DNA from: Streptomyces cacaoi
Lineage (GTDB): Bacteria; Actinomycetota; Actinomycetes; Streptomycetales; Streptomycetaceae
DNA: 64,000 nt
Direction: 5' to 3'
Assembly (NCBI RefSeq): GCF_006539165.1
Contig: NZ_BJMM01000002.1
Location: 310,001-374,000, forward strand
Shown here piece by piece: positions 1 to 8,251 of the stretch. A program made the position numbers and the translations under genes. Each line of letters begins with the position of its first letter. The first letter of the stretch is position 1. A model generated the notes under the pieces. The model was not told the origin of the DNA and ran no database searches. It saw only the letters and a list, made by a program, of their open reading frames with translations.

Positions 1-918
1 GTCGCCGCCTGGCATCTGAAGGACCGCGTCGTGGTGCAGATCGTCGACGAGGGCGTGGGCATCGCACCGCACCGGCGCGGCGAGCTGAACGAACGGCTGG
101 CCACCCCCAGCGACGACGTCGGCGCCGCCGCCCGCTCCATGGGCCTGCACGTCGTCTCCCGCCTCGCCGCCCGGCACTCCATCGGCGTCGAACTGCGGGC
201 CTCTTCGGGCCCCGGCACCATCGCCGAGGTCACCCTGCCCGGCTCGGCACTGGCCGAACTGCCCCCGCCTGAACAGCCCGGAGGCCACCCGGCCCTCGCC
301 CGCGGGACCGGAACCTCCGGAGCCCCCGGAAGAGACGCGACGGACTCGACGGACTCGACGGACCCGGCGGCAGGGGCCGCGGGCGCGGACGGCGGCGGCC
401 CGGCGGACGGGCGCGCGTCCTCCGCACCGGCGCCCGCCGCCCGGCCCCAACGGCCGCTGCCCGGCGGCCGGCCGGTGCCCCGCCGGCCGGACCGCGCCCG
501 CGGCGCCGACCCCGAGCACGAGCAGACGGCGGACGAGGCACCCCGGCCCGCCGACCCGGCACCGGCCCGTTCCCAGGAGCGGGTGGCCGGCATCAGCCCC
601 GCCGGGCTGCCCGTCCGCCGCCGCCGGCCCACCCCGGGCCGGCTCGGCGCCCGCCCGGACGAGGGCGCCGGGACCCCGGGGGCGCCCGGGAGCACCGCGA
701 ACGCCCCCGGCGCCGGGGACGCCGCCGGAGCCCGCCCCGCCAAGGGCCCGCGGCAGCGCCGCGACTCACGCCAGGTCTCCGACGTCCTGGCCGCGTACAC
801 CCAGGGCATCAACCGCAGCGCCCGCGCCTCGGGCGGCGGCAGGGCCGCCCCGGCCACCGACCACGCCGCCGGGGCCACCGACGACACCGACGACGACACC
901 CAACGGAGCACCACATGA
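1..918 (+). CDS. CvnA-like sensor histidine kinase, C-terminal part
   Basis: Partial gene: the reading frame is open from base 1, so the sensor and membrane parts lie upstream of the window. The visible 305 residues start inside a GHKL ATPase domain: the G1 box DEGVGI is at about residues 16-21, and a GLHVV...SSGPGTIAEVTLP stretch typical of the G2 region follows around 50-80. From about residue 85 to the end the protein is a long Ala/Gly/Pro/Arg-rich tail, as in streptomycete nitrate/nitrite-sensor-like kinases of conservons, closing with a short RQVSDVLAAYTQGI motif. The stop overlaps the next gene's start as ATGA, so the two are translationally coupled. The conservon assignment is inferred from tail composition and the following roadblock gene. 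Confidence 0.85.
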   Translation, partial: VAAWHLKDRVVVQIVDEGVGIAPHRRGELNERLATPSDDVGAAARSMGLHVVSRLAARHSIGVELRASSGPGTIAEVTLPGSALAELPPPEQPGGHPALARGTGTSGAPGRDATDSTDSTDPAAGAAGADGGGPADGRASSAPAPAARPQRPLPGGRPVPRRPDRARGADPEHEQTADEAPRPADPAPARSQERVAGISPAGLPVRRRRPTPGRLGARPDEGAGTPGAPGSTANAPGAGDAAGARPAKGPRQRRDSRQVSDVLAAYTQGINRSARASGGGRAAPATDHAAGATDDTDDDTQRSTT

Positions 919-1325
919 CCACGGAATCCACCGGAGACCTCGGCTGGCTGCTGAGCGACTTCGCCGCCCGCGTCCCCGGCGTGACCCGGGCCATCGCGGT
1001 CTCGGTCGACGGACTCGCGCTCGCCTCCACCGGGATGGACACCGACGACGCCGACCGGCTCGCCGCCATCGCCTCCGGGGTCGTCAACCTGCTCTCCGGC
1101 GCCGCCCAGTTGATGCGCACCGACCCGGTCGAGCACAGCCTCACCGCGATGGAGGGCGGCTATCTGTTCTCCATGGCCGTCTCCTCCGGCGCCTCCCTGC
1201 TGGTGACCACCACCCGGGACGCAGACATCGGCGAGGTCAGCTACATGATGTCCGAACTGATCAACCAGGTCGGCGACGCGCTCAGCCCCCAGCTGCGCGA
1301 GCAGGCCGGGCCCTCGGCGCAGTGA
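915..1325 (+). CDS. Roadblock/LC7 domain protein (CvnB-like)
   Basis: A 136-aa protein of the roadblock/LC7 (MglB-like) fold, which in streptomycete conservons partners a small Ras-like GTPase. The family pattern is clear: LLSDFAARVPGVTRAIAVSVDGLALAS at the N terminus, the ADRLAAIASG helix near residues 50-60, EGGYLFSMAVSSGASLLVTTT in the middle and a final helix containing LINQVGDAL. The start codon overlaps the stop of the kinase gene (ATGA). In typical cvn loci the next genes are cvnC (DUF742) and cvnD (GTPase). Here neither follows: the next gene is an ABC-transporter binding protein 94 bases downstream. Confidence 0.93.
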   Translation: MTTESTGDLGWLLSDFAARVPGVTRAIAVSVDGLALASTGMDTDDADRLAAIASGVVNLLSGAAQLMRTDPVEHSLTAMEGGYLFSMAVSSGASLLVTTTRDADIGEVSYMMSELINQVGDALSPQLREQAGPSAQ

Positions 1326-1419
1326 CACCGGCGGCCCGCCGCCCCGGCCGGGCCCCGTCCGGTCCGTGCGGCGGCCGCCCGGCCACCGTCCCCCTCGTCG
1401 ACGTCGAAATGGAGCCACA

Positions 1420-2631
1420 GTGACGCAGATCGCCCGCGCAGCCCGTCCGGTCCGGCGGGTGCGCCGTACCGTGCAGGCCGTCGCGCTCGCCCTGTCCCTG
1501 ACGGCCGCGGCCGCGTGCAGCGGCGGTGCAGGGGATGACGGAAAGGTCAAGGTGGGCCTGCTCGTCTCGCTCTCCGGCACCTACAAGTCCGTCGGCACCG
1601 ACATGCGCTCCGGTTTCGAGCTGTACCTCGACACCCACGGCGGCAAGCTCGGCGGACGCGAGGTGGAACTCTCCGTCGCCGACGAGGGGGACGGGCCGCC
1701 CACCGCCGTGCCCGCCGCCACCAAGCTGCTGAAGAAGGACCGCGTCGACGTGCTCACCGGCATCGTCGGCGGCGGCTCCTTCAACGCCGTCCTGCCGCTC
1801 ACCAAGCGCAGCGGCATCCCGCTGATCGGCTCCAACGGCCGCCCCGAGGTCAAGGACGTCTCCAACGTCTGGCACACCAGCTACCTCTCCGACGAGCCCG
1901 GCGAGGCCATCGCCGAGTACGTCAAGAAGAAGGTCGACGGGCCCGTCTACGCCATCGGCCCCGACTACCAGGGCGGCCACGACGAACTGCGCGGCTTCAC
2001 CACGGCGTTCGAGAAGGCCGGCGGCAAGCTCGCCAACTCCGACGGGAAGACCCGCTGGACGCCGTTCCCGAAGACGACGAACTTCACCCCGTACTTCGCC
2101 GACATCGCCAAGTCCGGTGCCAAGGCCGTCTACTGCTTCTACGCGGGCAAGGCGGCCATCGACTTCGTCAAGCAGTACGCGCAGTCCGACGTGGCCGACC
2201 TGCCGCTGTACTCCGCCGGGTTCCTCACCGAGGGCAGCACCCTGCCCGCCCAGGGCAAGGCCGCGAAGAACATCTACTCCTCGCTCAACTACGCACCCGA
2301 CCTCGACAACGAGGCCAACCGCACCTTCGTCGCCGACTGGACCGAGGCGCACGACACCACACCCACCACCTACGCCATGTCCTCCTACGACGCGGCGGCG
2401 GTGCTGGACAAGGCCATCTCCGCCGCCGCCGACGCCGGCAAGGAGATCACGCCGAAGACCGTCAACGAGGCCATCGGCGAGCTGGGCCAGCTCGAAAGCC
2501 CCCGCGGCACCTGGGAGTTCGGCGACCGCACCCACGCCCCCGTGCAGAAGTGGTACCTGCGCCAGGTCCGCCCCGACGGCAAGAAGCTGGACAACGTGAT
2601 GGTCCAGGACCTGGCCACACTCGGCGACTGA
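1420..2631 (+). CDS. Branched-chain amino-acid-type ABC transporter substrate-binding lipoprotein
   Basis: A 403-aa extracytoplasmic binding protein of the LivJ/LivK (type I periplasmic-binding fold) family. The GTG at 1420 follows a GGAG and is followed by an Arg-rich n-region, a hydrophobic segment and a lipobox with Cys at about residue 33 (TAAAACSGG), so the protein should be lipid-anchored. The mature part begins KVKVGLLVSLSGTYKSVG, the usual Liv N-terminal strand, and contains a Ser/Thr ligand-loop region (GIVGGGSFNAVLPLTKRSGIP). An upstream in-frame ATG would only add an Arg/Pro-rich stretch before the signal peptide. It is the first gene of a binder-permease-ATPase-ATPase set in one direction. 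The substrate cannot be told from sequence: amino acid, amide or urea-type ligands are all possible. Confidence 0.92.
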   Translation: MTQIARAARPVRRVRRTVQAVALALSLTAAAACSGGAGDDGKVKVGLLVSLSGTYKSVGTDMRSGFELYLDTHGGKLGGREVELSVADEGDGPPTAVPAATKLLKKDRVDVLTGIVGGGSFNAVLPLTKRSGIPLIGSNGRPEVKDVSNVWHTSYLSDEPGEAIAEYVKKKVDGPVYAIGPDYQGGHDELRGFTTAFEKAGGKLANSDGKTRWTPFPKTTNFTPYFADIAKSGAKAVYCFYAGKAAIDFVKQYAQSDVADLPLYSAGFLTEGSTLPAQGKAAKNIYSSLNYAPDLDNEANRTFVADWTEAHDTTPTTYAMSSYDAAAVLDKAISAAADAGKEITPKTVNEAIGELGQLESPRGTWEFGDRTHAPVQKWYLRQVRPDGKKLDNVMVQDLATLGD

Positions 2632-2632
2632 G

Positions 2633-4567
2633 GTGGGCGCACTCGACGCACAGCTGGTGCCGGCGGTCGACGGCGTGGCCTACGGGCTGCTGCTCTTCGT
2701 CGTCGCCGCCGGACTCGGCCTCGCCTTCGGCACCGCCGGCGTCCTCAACCTGGCACACGGCGCCCTGTACGCCGTCGGCGCCTACACGGGCGCCGCGCTC
2801 TCCGACGGCACCTGGACCGGGCTGCTGCTCGGCCTGGCCGCCGGCACCCTCGCCTCCTGCGCCGCCGGAGTGCTGCTGTCCGTGGCCCTCGCACCGCTGG
2901 CCCGGCGCGGCCATCTCGCCCAGGCACTGCTGACGTTCGGCCTCGCGCTGATCGGCGGCAACCTGCTCATCGAGGCGTTCGGCGCCGACGAGATGCCCGT
3001 GCACGTCCCCGCCGCGCTGGACGCCTCCGTCCCGCTGCTGGGCCACCGCTACCCGGCCTACCGGCTGGTGTTCTGTGCGATGGCCCTCGTGCTCGCCGCC
3101 GCCGGCACCTGGGTGCTCACCCGTACCCGCGCCGGCGCCGCCGTCCGCGCCACCGCCGACGACCCCGGGATGGTGGCCGCCTGCGGCATCGCACCCCGCG
3201 CCGTGCACACCGGGGTGCTCGCCGCCGCCGGGGCACTGGCCGGGGCCGCCGGGGTGCTCGGCGCGCCCATCATCGGCCCCGGGCCCGGCACCGCCGACAC
3301 GGTGCTGATGCTCTCCCTCGTGGTCGTCGTCCTCGGCGGGCTCCGCTCGCTGTGGGGCACGCTCGCCGCTGCCGTCGCCGTCGGCGAGGTGCAGACCCTC
3401 GGCGTCTCCCTCGCCCCCGACTGGGCGCCCTACCTGCTGTTCGCCGCCATGGCCTGCGTGCTCACCCTGCGCGCCCGCAGCGCCCCGCTGCACGACCCCG
3501 CCGGGGCGTCCGACGCCGCCTCGGCGCCCGCCGCCCCCGGCCCGGTGCGGCGGCTGACCACGGCCCTGCACACCCTGACCGGCGCCGTACGCGGGGCCGC
3601 AGCCCGGGTGCCCGGCCCCCGGCTGCGGCGCGGACTGCCGCTCGCCGTCCTGCTCGTACTGCTGGCCGCCGTGCCCTGGCTGCTGGACCTCTACAGCGTC
3701 TCCCTCGCCGCCTACGCGCTCGCGCTGGGCCTCGTCGCCGTCAGCGCCTCGGTCATGACCGGGCACGCGGGCCTGCCCACCCTGGGCCAGACCGCGCCGT
3801 TCGCCGTCGGCGCCTACACCACCGCGCTGGCCGCCGACGCCGGCTGGACGGCGGGGCCCCTCCAACTGTGCGCCGCCGCTGCCGCCGCCGCGCTGTTCTC
3901 CGCGCTCACCGGCCCCGCCGTCGTCCGCGCCCGGGGCACCACGGTGCTGATGATCACCCTCGCCCTCGGGGAGCTGACCCACACCGCGCTCGGCGGCATG
4001 ACGTCGCTGACCGGCGGCACCGACGGCCTGTCCGGCTTCCCCGCCACCCGCCCGCTGTGGGGCGCCGAGCCCCTCGCCGACGAGGCCGCCACCTACGGCT
4101 ACGTACTGGTCGTCGCCGTGCTCGCGCTCGCCGTCACGCTGATGCTGCTGCGCTCGCCCGCGGGCACCCTGCTGGCCGGGATCCGCGGCGCCGAGCCGCG
4201 GATGCGCGCCGCCGGGCACCCCGTGGGCCGCTATCTGCTGGTCGCCCACATCGGCGCCGGCACCCTCGCGGGCATCGGCGGCGCCCTCCTCGTCACCGTG
4301 CAGAGCTACGTCTCACCCGCCGACGTCGGCTTCGAGATCGCGGCGCTCGCCCTGCTGGCCGCCGTCATCGGCGGCACGACCTCCGTCGTCGGCGCGGTCC
4401 TCGGCGCCGGGCTCATCGTCTTCACCCGCGACTGGCTCGCCGGCGTGTGGCCCGGCCACGGCCCCCTGCTGCTGGGCGTGCTGTTCGTGCTCACCGTCCA
4501 TCTGCTGCCCCAGGGACTGGCCGGACTGCGCGGCGGCGGCCCGGCACCCGCGAAGGAACCGGCATGA
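2633..4567 (+). CDS. Fused LivH-LivM permease of branched-chain amino-acid-type ABC transporter
   Basis: A 644-aa integral membrane protein made of two permease halves that are usually separate proteins. Residues about 1-285 resemble LivH (FGTAGVLNLAHGALYAVGAYTGAAL near the N terminus). Residues about 335-640 resemble LivM (MTGHAGLPTLGQTAPFAVGAYTTAL, then TSLTGGTDGL). A hydrophilic Ala/Pro/Arg-rich linker lies between them. Each half has several hydrophobic segments. GTG at 2633 lies one base after the stop of the binding protein, and the 3' end overlaps the next ATG as ATGA, so the four transporter genes form one tightly packed operon. The fusion is visible as one uninterrupted frame and is not a frameshift artefact, because both halves keep the same codon bias. 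Confidence 0.93.
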   Translation: MGALDAQLVPAVDGVAYGLLLFVVAAGLGLAFGTAGVLNLAHGALYAVGAYTGAALSDGTWTGLLLGLAAGTLASCAAGVLLSVALAPLARRGHLAQALLTFGLALIGGNLLIEAFGADEMPVHVPAALDASVPLLGHRYPAYRLVFCAMALVLAAAGTWVLTRTRAGAAVRATADDPGMVAACGIAPRAVHTGVLAAAGALAGAAGVLGAPIIGPGPGTADTVLMLSLVVVVLGGLRSLWGTLAAAVAVGEVQTLGVSLAPDWAPYLLFAAMACVLTLRARSAPLHDPAGASDAASAPAAPGPVRRLTTALHTLTGAVRGAAARVPGPRLRRGLPLAVLLVLLAAVPWLLDLYSVSLAAYALALGLVAVSASVMTGHAGLPTLGQTAPFAVGAYTTALAADAGWTAGPLQLCAAAAAAALFSALTGPAVVRARGTTVLMITLALGELTHTALGGMTSLTGGTDGLSGFPATRPLWGAEPLADEAATYGYVLVVAVLALAVTLMLLRSPAGTLLAGIRGAEPRMRAAGHPVGRYLLVAHIGAGTLAGIGGALLVTVQSYVSPADVGFEIAALALLAAVIGGTTSVVGAVLGAGLIVFTRDWLAGVWPGHGPLLLGVLFVLTVHLLPQGLAGLRGGGPAPAKEPA

Positions 4568-5391
4568 CCAGTCCACCGGCCACCGGCACCACCGGTCTCG
4601 TCCTGTCCGGCCTCACCCGCCGCCACGGCAGCCTCACCGCGGTCGAGGACGTCGGCCTGCACCTGCCGCCGGGCGCCCGGCACGCCGTCATCGGGCCCAA
4701 CGGAGCGGGCAAGACCACGCTGCTCGACCTCGTCGCCGGCGCGATCGCCCCGCACCGCGGCACCGTCACCCTCGACGGCCACGACCTCACCCGGGCCGGG
4801 CCCGCCCGCCGCAGCCGCTTCGGCATCGCCCGCAGCTTCCAACGGCCCGCCCTGGCCGACGAGGTGAGCGTCCTGGACCATCTCGTCCTCGCCGCCTGGC
4901 ACCACCACCCCCGGCGCCGCGGCGCCTGGCGCAGCCCGGCCCGGCACCGCGCCGTGCGTGCGGACGCCGCCGAACAGGCCGCCGCCGTCGGCCTCGGCGA
5001 CGCGCTGCACACCCGGGCCGGTGCCCTGCCGCACGGCCGCCGCCGGCTGCTGGACGTGGCCGCCGCGCTCGCCTCCCGGCCCCGCGTCCTGCTGCTCGAC
5101 GAGCCGGCCGCCGGCCTCACCGACGACGAACTGGCCCTGCTGCCCGGACTGCTGGACGAGCTGGCCGACGGGGTGAGCATCCTGCTGGTCGAGCACCACA
5201 CCGAGGTCATCGGCCGGCTCGCCGGCACCGTCACCGTGCTCGTCGAGGGCCGCACCCTCCTCACGGCGCCCACAGCACAGGCGCTGGAGCACCCCGCCGT
5301 ACGCGCCGCCTACCTCGGCCTCCCGGAGGAGACACCCCCGCGCCCCCGCCCCGCCGAAGGAGACACCCCGTGCTCGAACTCGACGCCGTGA
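4564..5391 (+). CDS. Branched-chain amino-acid-type ABC transporter ATP-binding protein (LivG-like)
   Basis: A 275-aa cytoplasmic ATPase. It has Walker A GPNGAGKTT near residues 44-52, the Q-loop in SFQRPALADEVSV, a degenerate signature region LPHGRRRLLDVA where LivG proteins have LSYGE(Q)RRLE, Walker B VLLLDEPAAGL and the H-loop in VEHHTEV. The ATG at 4564 overlaps the permease stop (ATGA). The 3' end overlaps the LivF-like gene by 22 bases. It should pair with the LivF-like protein to power the fused permease. The divergence of the signature (Pro-His in place of Ser-Tyr/Gly) is unusual but has counterparts in actinobacterial LivG proteins. Confidence 0.9.
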   Translation: MTSPPATGTTGLVLSGLTRRHGSLTAVEDVGLHLPPGARHAVIGPNGAGKTTLLDLVAGAIAPHRGTVTLDGHDLTRAGPARRSRFGIARSFQRPALADEVSVLDHLVLAAWHHHPRRRGAWRSPARHRAVRADAAEQAAAVGLGDALHTRAGALPHGRRRLLDVAAALASRPRVLLLDEPAAGLTDDELALLPGLLDELADGVSILLVEHHTEVIGRLAGTVTVLVEGRTLLTAPTAQALEHPAVRAAYLGLPEETPPRPRPAEGDTPCSNSTP

Positions 5392-6089
5392 GCGCCGGTT
5401 ACGGCGGCGGCACCGTCCTGCACGCCCTGGACCTGACCGTGCCGGCGGGCAGCGTGCACGCGGTCGTCGGCCACAACGGCGCCGGCAAGACCACCCTCGT
5501 GCACACCGTCGCCGGGCTGCTGCGGCCCCGCGCGGGCAGCATCCGGGTGGCCGGCACGGAGCTGGCCGGCCGGCCGGCGCACCGTGTGGCGCGCGCCGGA
5601 GTCGCCCTCGTCCCGCAGGGCCGGCGCGTCTTCGCCTCGCTGACCGTCGCCGAACATCTGCGGCTCGCCCACCGCGCCAAGGCCGCCGGGCCGTGGACGC
5701 CCGAGCGGGTCCTCGCGCTGATGCCCCGGCTCGCCGAACGCCGCGGCCACCGCGGCGGTCAACTCTCCGGCGGCGAACAGCAGATGCTCGCCCTCGCCCG
5801 CGCCCTGCTCACCGGCCCCCGCGTGCTGCTCCTCGACGAGCCCACCGAGGGCCTCGCCCCGGTCTACGTACGCCGCGTCCGGGAACTCGCCGGCCTCCTC
5901 GCACAGGAGGGCCTCGCCGTCCTGCTGGTCTCACCGAGCCCCGCACTGGCCGTCGACTGCGCCGACACGGTGACCGTCCTCACCTCCGGCCGCATCACCG
6001 CCCGCCTCGCCGGCACCCCCCTGCGCACCGACCCGGAGCCCCTGCACACCGCCCTGTCCCTGGACACCGCGGGACCGACGGGCGACTGA
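5370..6089 (+). CDS. Branched-chain amino-acid-type ABC transporter ATP-binding protein (LivF-like)
   Basis: A 239-aa ATPase with a canonical Walker A GHNGAGKTT at about residues 31-39, signature LSGGEQQML, Walker B VLLLDEPTEGL and a LivF-type length. The GTG start at 5370 is preceded by GAAGGAG and lies inside the end of the LivG-like gene. It is the last gene of the Liv cluster and is followed by a hairpin terminator (6188-6221). With the binder, fused permease and LivG-like protein it completes an importer. The H-loop position reads LVSPSPALA instead of the usual VEQN, so the H-loop His appears to be missing in this subunit. Confidence 0.9.
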   Translation: MLELDAVSAGYGGGTVLHALDLTVPAGSVHAVVGHNGAGKTTLVHTVAGLLRPRAGSIRVAGTELAGRPAHRVARAGVALVPQGRRVFASLTVAEHLRLAHRAKAAGPWTPERVLALMPRLAERRGHRGGQLSGGEQQMLALARALLTGPRVLLLDEPTEGLAPVYVRRVRELAGLLAQEGLAVLLVSPSPALAVDCADTVTVLTSGRITARLAGTPLRTDPEPLHTALSLDTAGPTGD

Positions 6090-6187
6090 GGCCCGCCTCC
6101 TTCGAACGGGGAATCAGGGGAATCAGCGGTCGCGCCGCGCGCAGGGCTCCGCGCCGGTGTCCTCGGCCCGAGCGCGGTCCGGCGGGC

Positions 6188-6221
6188 CCACCGGGCGGCA
6201 CCCGACGGCGCCGCCCGGTGG
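6188..6221. terminator. Hairpin terminator between convergent genes
   Basis: A perfect 12-bp stem (arms 6188-6199 and 6210-6221, CCACCGGGCGGC paired with GCCGCCCGGTGG) with a 10-nt loop. It lies between the end of the LivF-like gene and the end of the convergent monooxygenase gene. There is no T-run, as is common in streptomycetes, and it could serve both strands. Confidence 0.65.
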
Positions 6222-6225
6222 ACGG

Positions 6226-7467
6226 TCAGGCCCGGCCGCGGGCGTGGCCGCCGAATCCGCTGCTGTGTTCGGAGCCCTGGTGCTGCGCCCGCCACCACTG
6301 CTCCAGGTCCTCCTCGGTGAGCCCGGCCCAGTCGGGGGCCTCCGTCACCTGGGCGCGGCCCAGCCGGCGGCCGAGGCCCACCATGGTGGCGCCGACGGCG
6401 GTGCGGTCGGCGTCGTAGGTCTTGGTGACCGCCTCCCAGTCGGCACCGGACCGCCAGGCGGTCTCCAGGGCCCAGGCGTCCTGGAGGGCCTTGACGCTGG
6501 AGCCGCCGGTGTGCGGGCGGGCCACGGTCGCCGCGTCGCCGGCCAGCAGCAGCCGGCCGGCGGCGTAGTGCGGCACCTCCAGGTCGTAGATCGGCTGGAC
6601 GAGCGTGCTGTCCGCCGGTGTGTCCAGCACGCATCCGGCCCAGTACGCCGGGAAGTGCTCCGCCACCAACCCGCGCAGGAATCCGGTCAGTTCGGGGTCC
6701 AGCCCGCCGGGCGGCAGCGAGGTCGGCGTCCGCAGGTCCTGCCGGGCGTCCGTCCCCGCGGGCGGCGCCACGTACAGCACCCAGTTGAGCCGCTGCCCGC
6801 CCCGCCCGTCGGGTATGCGGTACATCATGCAGTGGCCGCCGGGGAACAGCACCGTGCGGGCCTCGGCGGGGTCCGGCGCCGACTGCCGGCGGGCGGACTC
6901 CTCCGGGTACGGCGGCGGGGCGCAACTGCCGCGCCAGGCGAGATAGCCCGCCCAGGTGGGGCGCAGCCCGGGGAACATCGTCTCGCGTACCACCGAGCGG
7001 TAGCCGTCGGCGCCGATCACCGCGTCGTAGCGCTCGCCGCGCCCGTCCGCCAGCCGCAGCGTCACGCCGTCGGCGTCGGGCTCGACCGCCGTGACCACGG
7101 TGTCCGTCCGGTACACGGCGCCCTCCGGCACCCGGCGTCTCAGCTCGTCCCACAGCGAGCCCCAGGAGTAGGCCCGGAACGGGAAGGTGTGCACAGCGAC
7201 GGCCCTGCCCAGCGGGGCCGAGCCGTCGCGTACGGTCCAGATCCGGCGGTGCAGCGGGGACCAGGGCATGGCCGCGTCGACGTAGCCGGCCGCCTCCAGC
7301 TCGGCGAACCGGTCGCTGTGCAGCGTCACCCCGAGCCCGCGCTCGCGCAGCCGTCCGCCCGCCCTCTCCAGCACGGTGACCCGTCCGGCGCCGCCCCGCG
7401 CCGCCGCCAGCGCCGCCGCGCACCCGGCGACGCTGCCGCCCACCACCGCGATGTTGCCGTCCCGCAC
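6226..7467 (-). CDS. FAD-dependent monooxygenase (PHBH-like)
   Basis: A 413-aa flavoprotein of the group A aromatic-hydroxylase family. It shows an N-terminal dinucleotide-binding motif GGSVAGCAAALAAA, the DG motif region GADGYRSVVRE near residue 150, and the GD motif LLLAGDAATVARPHTGGSSV near residue 310 that contacts the FAD ribityl chain. I chose GTG at 7467 because GAGGAG lies six bases upstream; another GTG at 7488 is also possible. Much longer upstream extensions would run into the divergent gene's leader. The substrate is unknown. Neighbours give no pathway: a Liv-type transporter convergent, a DUF2165 membrane protein divergent. Confidence 0.88.
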   Translation of the reverse strand: MRDGNIAVVGGSVAGCAAALAAARGGAGRVTVLERAGGRLRERGLGVTLHSDRFAELEAAGYVDAAMPWSPLHRRIWTVRDGSAPLGRAVAVHTFPFRAYSWGSLWDELRRRVPEGAVYRTDTVVTAVEPDADGVTLRLADGRGERYDAVIGADGYRSVVRETMFPGLRPTWAGYLAWRGSCAPPPYPEESARRQSAPDPAEARTVLFPGGHCMMYRIPDGRGGQRLNWVLYVAPPAGTDARQDLRTPTSLPPGGLDPELTGFLRGLVAEHFPAYWAGCVLDTPADSTLVQPIYDLEVPHYAAGRLLLAGDAATVARPHTGGSSVKALQDAWALETAWRSGADWEAVTKTYDADRTAVGATMVGLGRRLGRAQVTEAPDWAGLTEEDLEQWWRAQHQGSEHSSGFGGHARGRA

Positions 7468-7622
7468 CGCACACTCCTCGTCGTTCACCTGTTCCTGGAC
7501 GCGGCCACGCTTCCGTGTGCGGTGCGCCGCGTCAACATCCCGGCGTGGCAGGGTCGTTGCCGAAACGGCACGGAGACCGAGAGAGGGTGACCGGCCGGTC
7601 ACCCGGTGGAGAGGAGAGCCCG

Positions 7623-8210
7623 ATGTCCGACGCATCCGGCGGCAGGCCCGCACCCGCGGACCCGTCCCGCGACGAGGACGCGGCACAGGGCCCGCTGTGG
7701 CGGTACGTACGCGCCACGAGCTGCGCGGTGACGCTGATGACCGCCCTGTACTTCCTGCTGGTGGCCTTCGACAACCTCAGCAACCCGGGCAGCAACTGGG
7801 AGTTCGTCAAGGGCGTGCTCGCCGGGGACGGCACCCCGCCGGACGACGGCTTCGAATGGCGCGGGATCCACGCCACCTGGTTCGCCGTCCTCGCCTACGT
7901 CCTGATCATCGCGGGGGAGACCGTGGCCGGGGCGCTCCTGGCGTTCGGCGGCGTCCGCGGGCTGCTGCACCTGCGCCGCCCCGGGCGCTGGGAGCGCGAG
8001 CAGCGTGCGGTGTTCGCCGGGGGCGTGGTGGGCCTGCTGGTCTTCTTCCTCGGCTTCCTGGTGATCGGCGGCAACTGGTTCGTGATGTACCTCAACGACA
8101 AGTGGAACGGTATGCAGCCGGCTTTCCAGAACACGGTCGTCGTGCTGTTCACCCTGGTGCTGAGCGCGCTGGCGGCCCTGGGCGGCGGGCGGAGCGGCCG
8201 GCGCGGATGA
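7623..8210 (+). CDS. DUF2165 family small integral membrane protein
   Basis: A 195-aa predicted inner-membrane protein with about four hydrophobic segments: near residues 35-55, 85-110, 140-160 and 178-190. The DUF2165 hallmarks can be recognised: a conserved NWEFVKGVL after the first helix, an EWRGIHATWFAVLAYVLIIAGE region, then GFLVIGGNWFVMYLNDKWNGMQPAF. The start ATG at 7623 has GGAGAGGAG eight bases upstream. No function is established for the family. It is divergent from the FAD monooxygenase, and the 155-bp gap would hold both promoters. Its end lies 41 bases from the end of the convergent HIBCH-like gene. Confidence 0.85.
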   Translation: MSDASGGRPAPADPSRDEDAAQGPLWRYVRATSCAVTLMTALYFLLVAFDNLSNPGSNWEFVKGVLAGDGTPPDDGFEWRGIHATWFAVLAYVLIIAGETVAGALLAFGGVRGLLHLRRPGRWEREQRAVFAGGVVGLLVFFLGFLVIGGNWFVMYLNDKWNGMQPAFQNTVVVLFTLVLSALAALGGGRSGRRG

Positions 8211-8251
8211 TCCGTGCGGATCCGCGCGCGGCGGCTGCGGGCGCGGACGGC

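Noticed and set aside
2462..4249. A 595-aa minus-strand open frame
   Set aside because: Gly/Gln/Arg-rich shadow of the fused permease gene; the plus frame has clear membrane segments and motifs.
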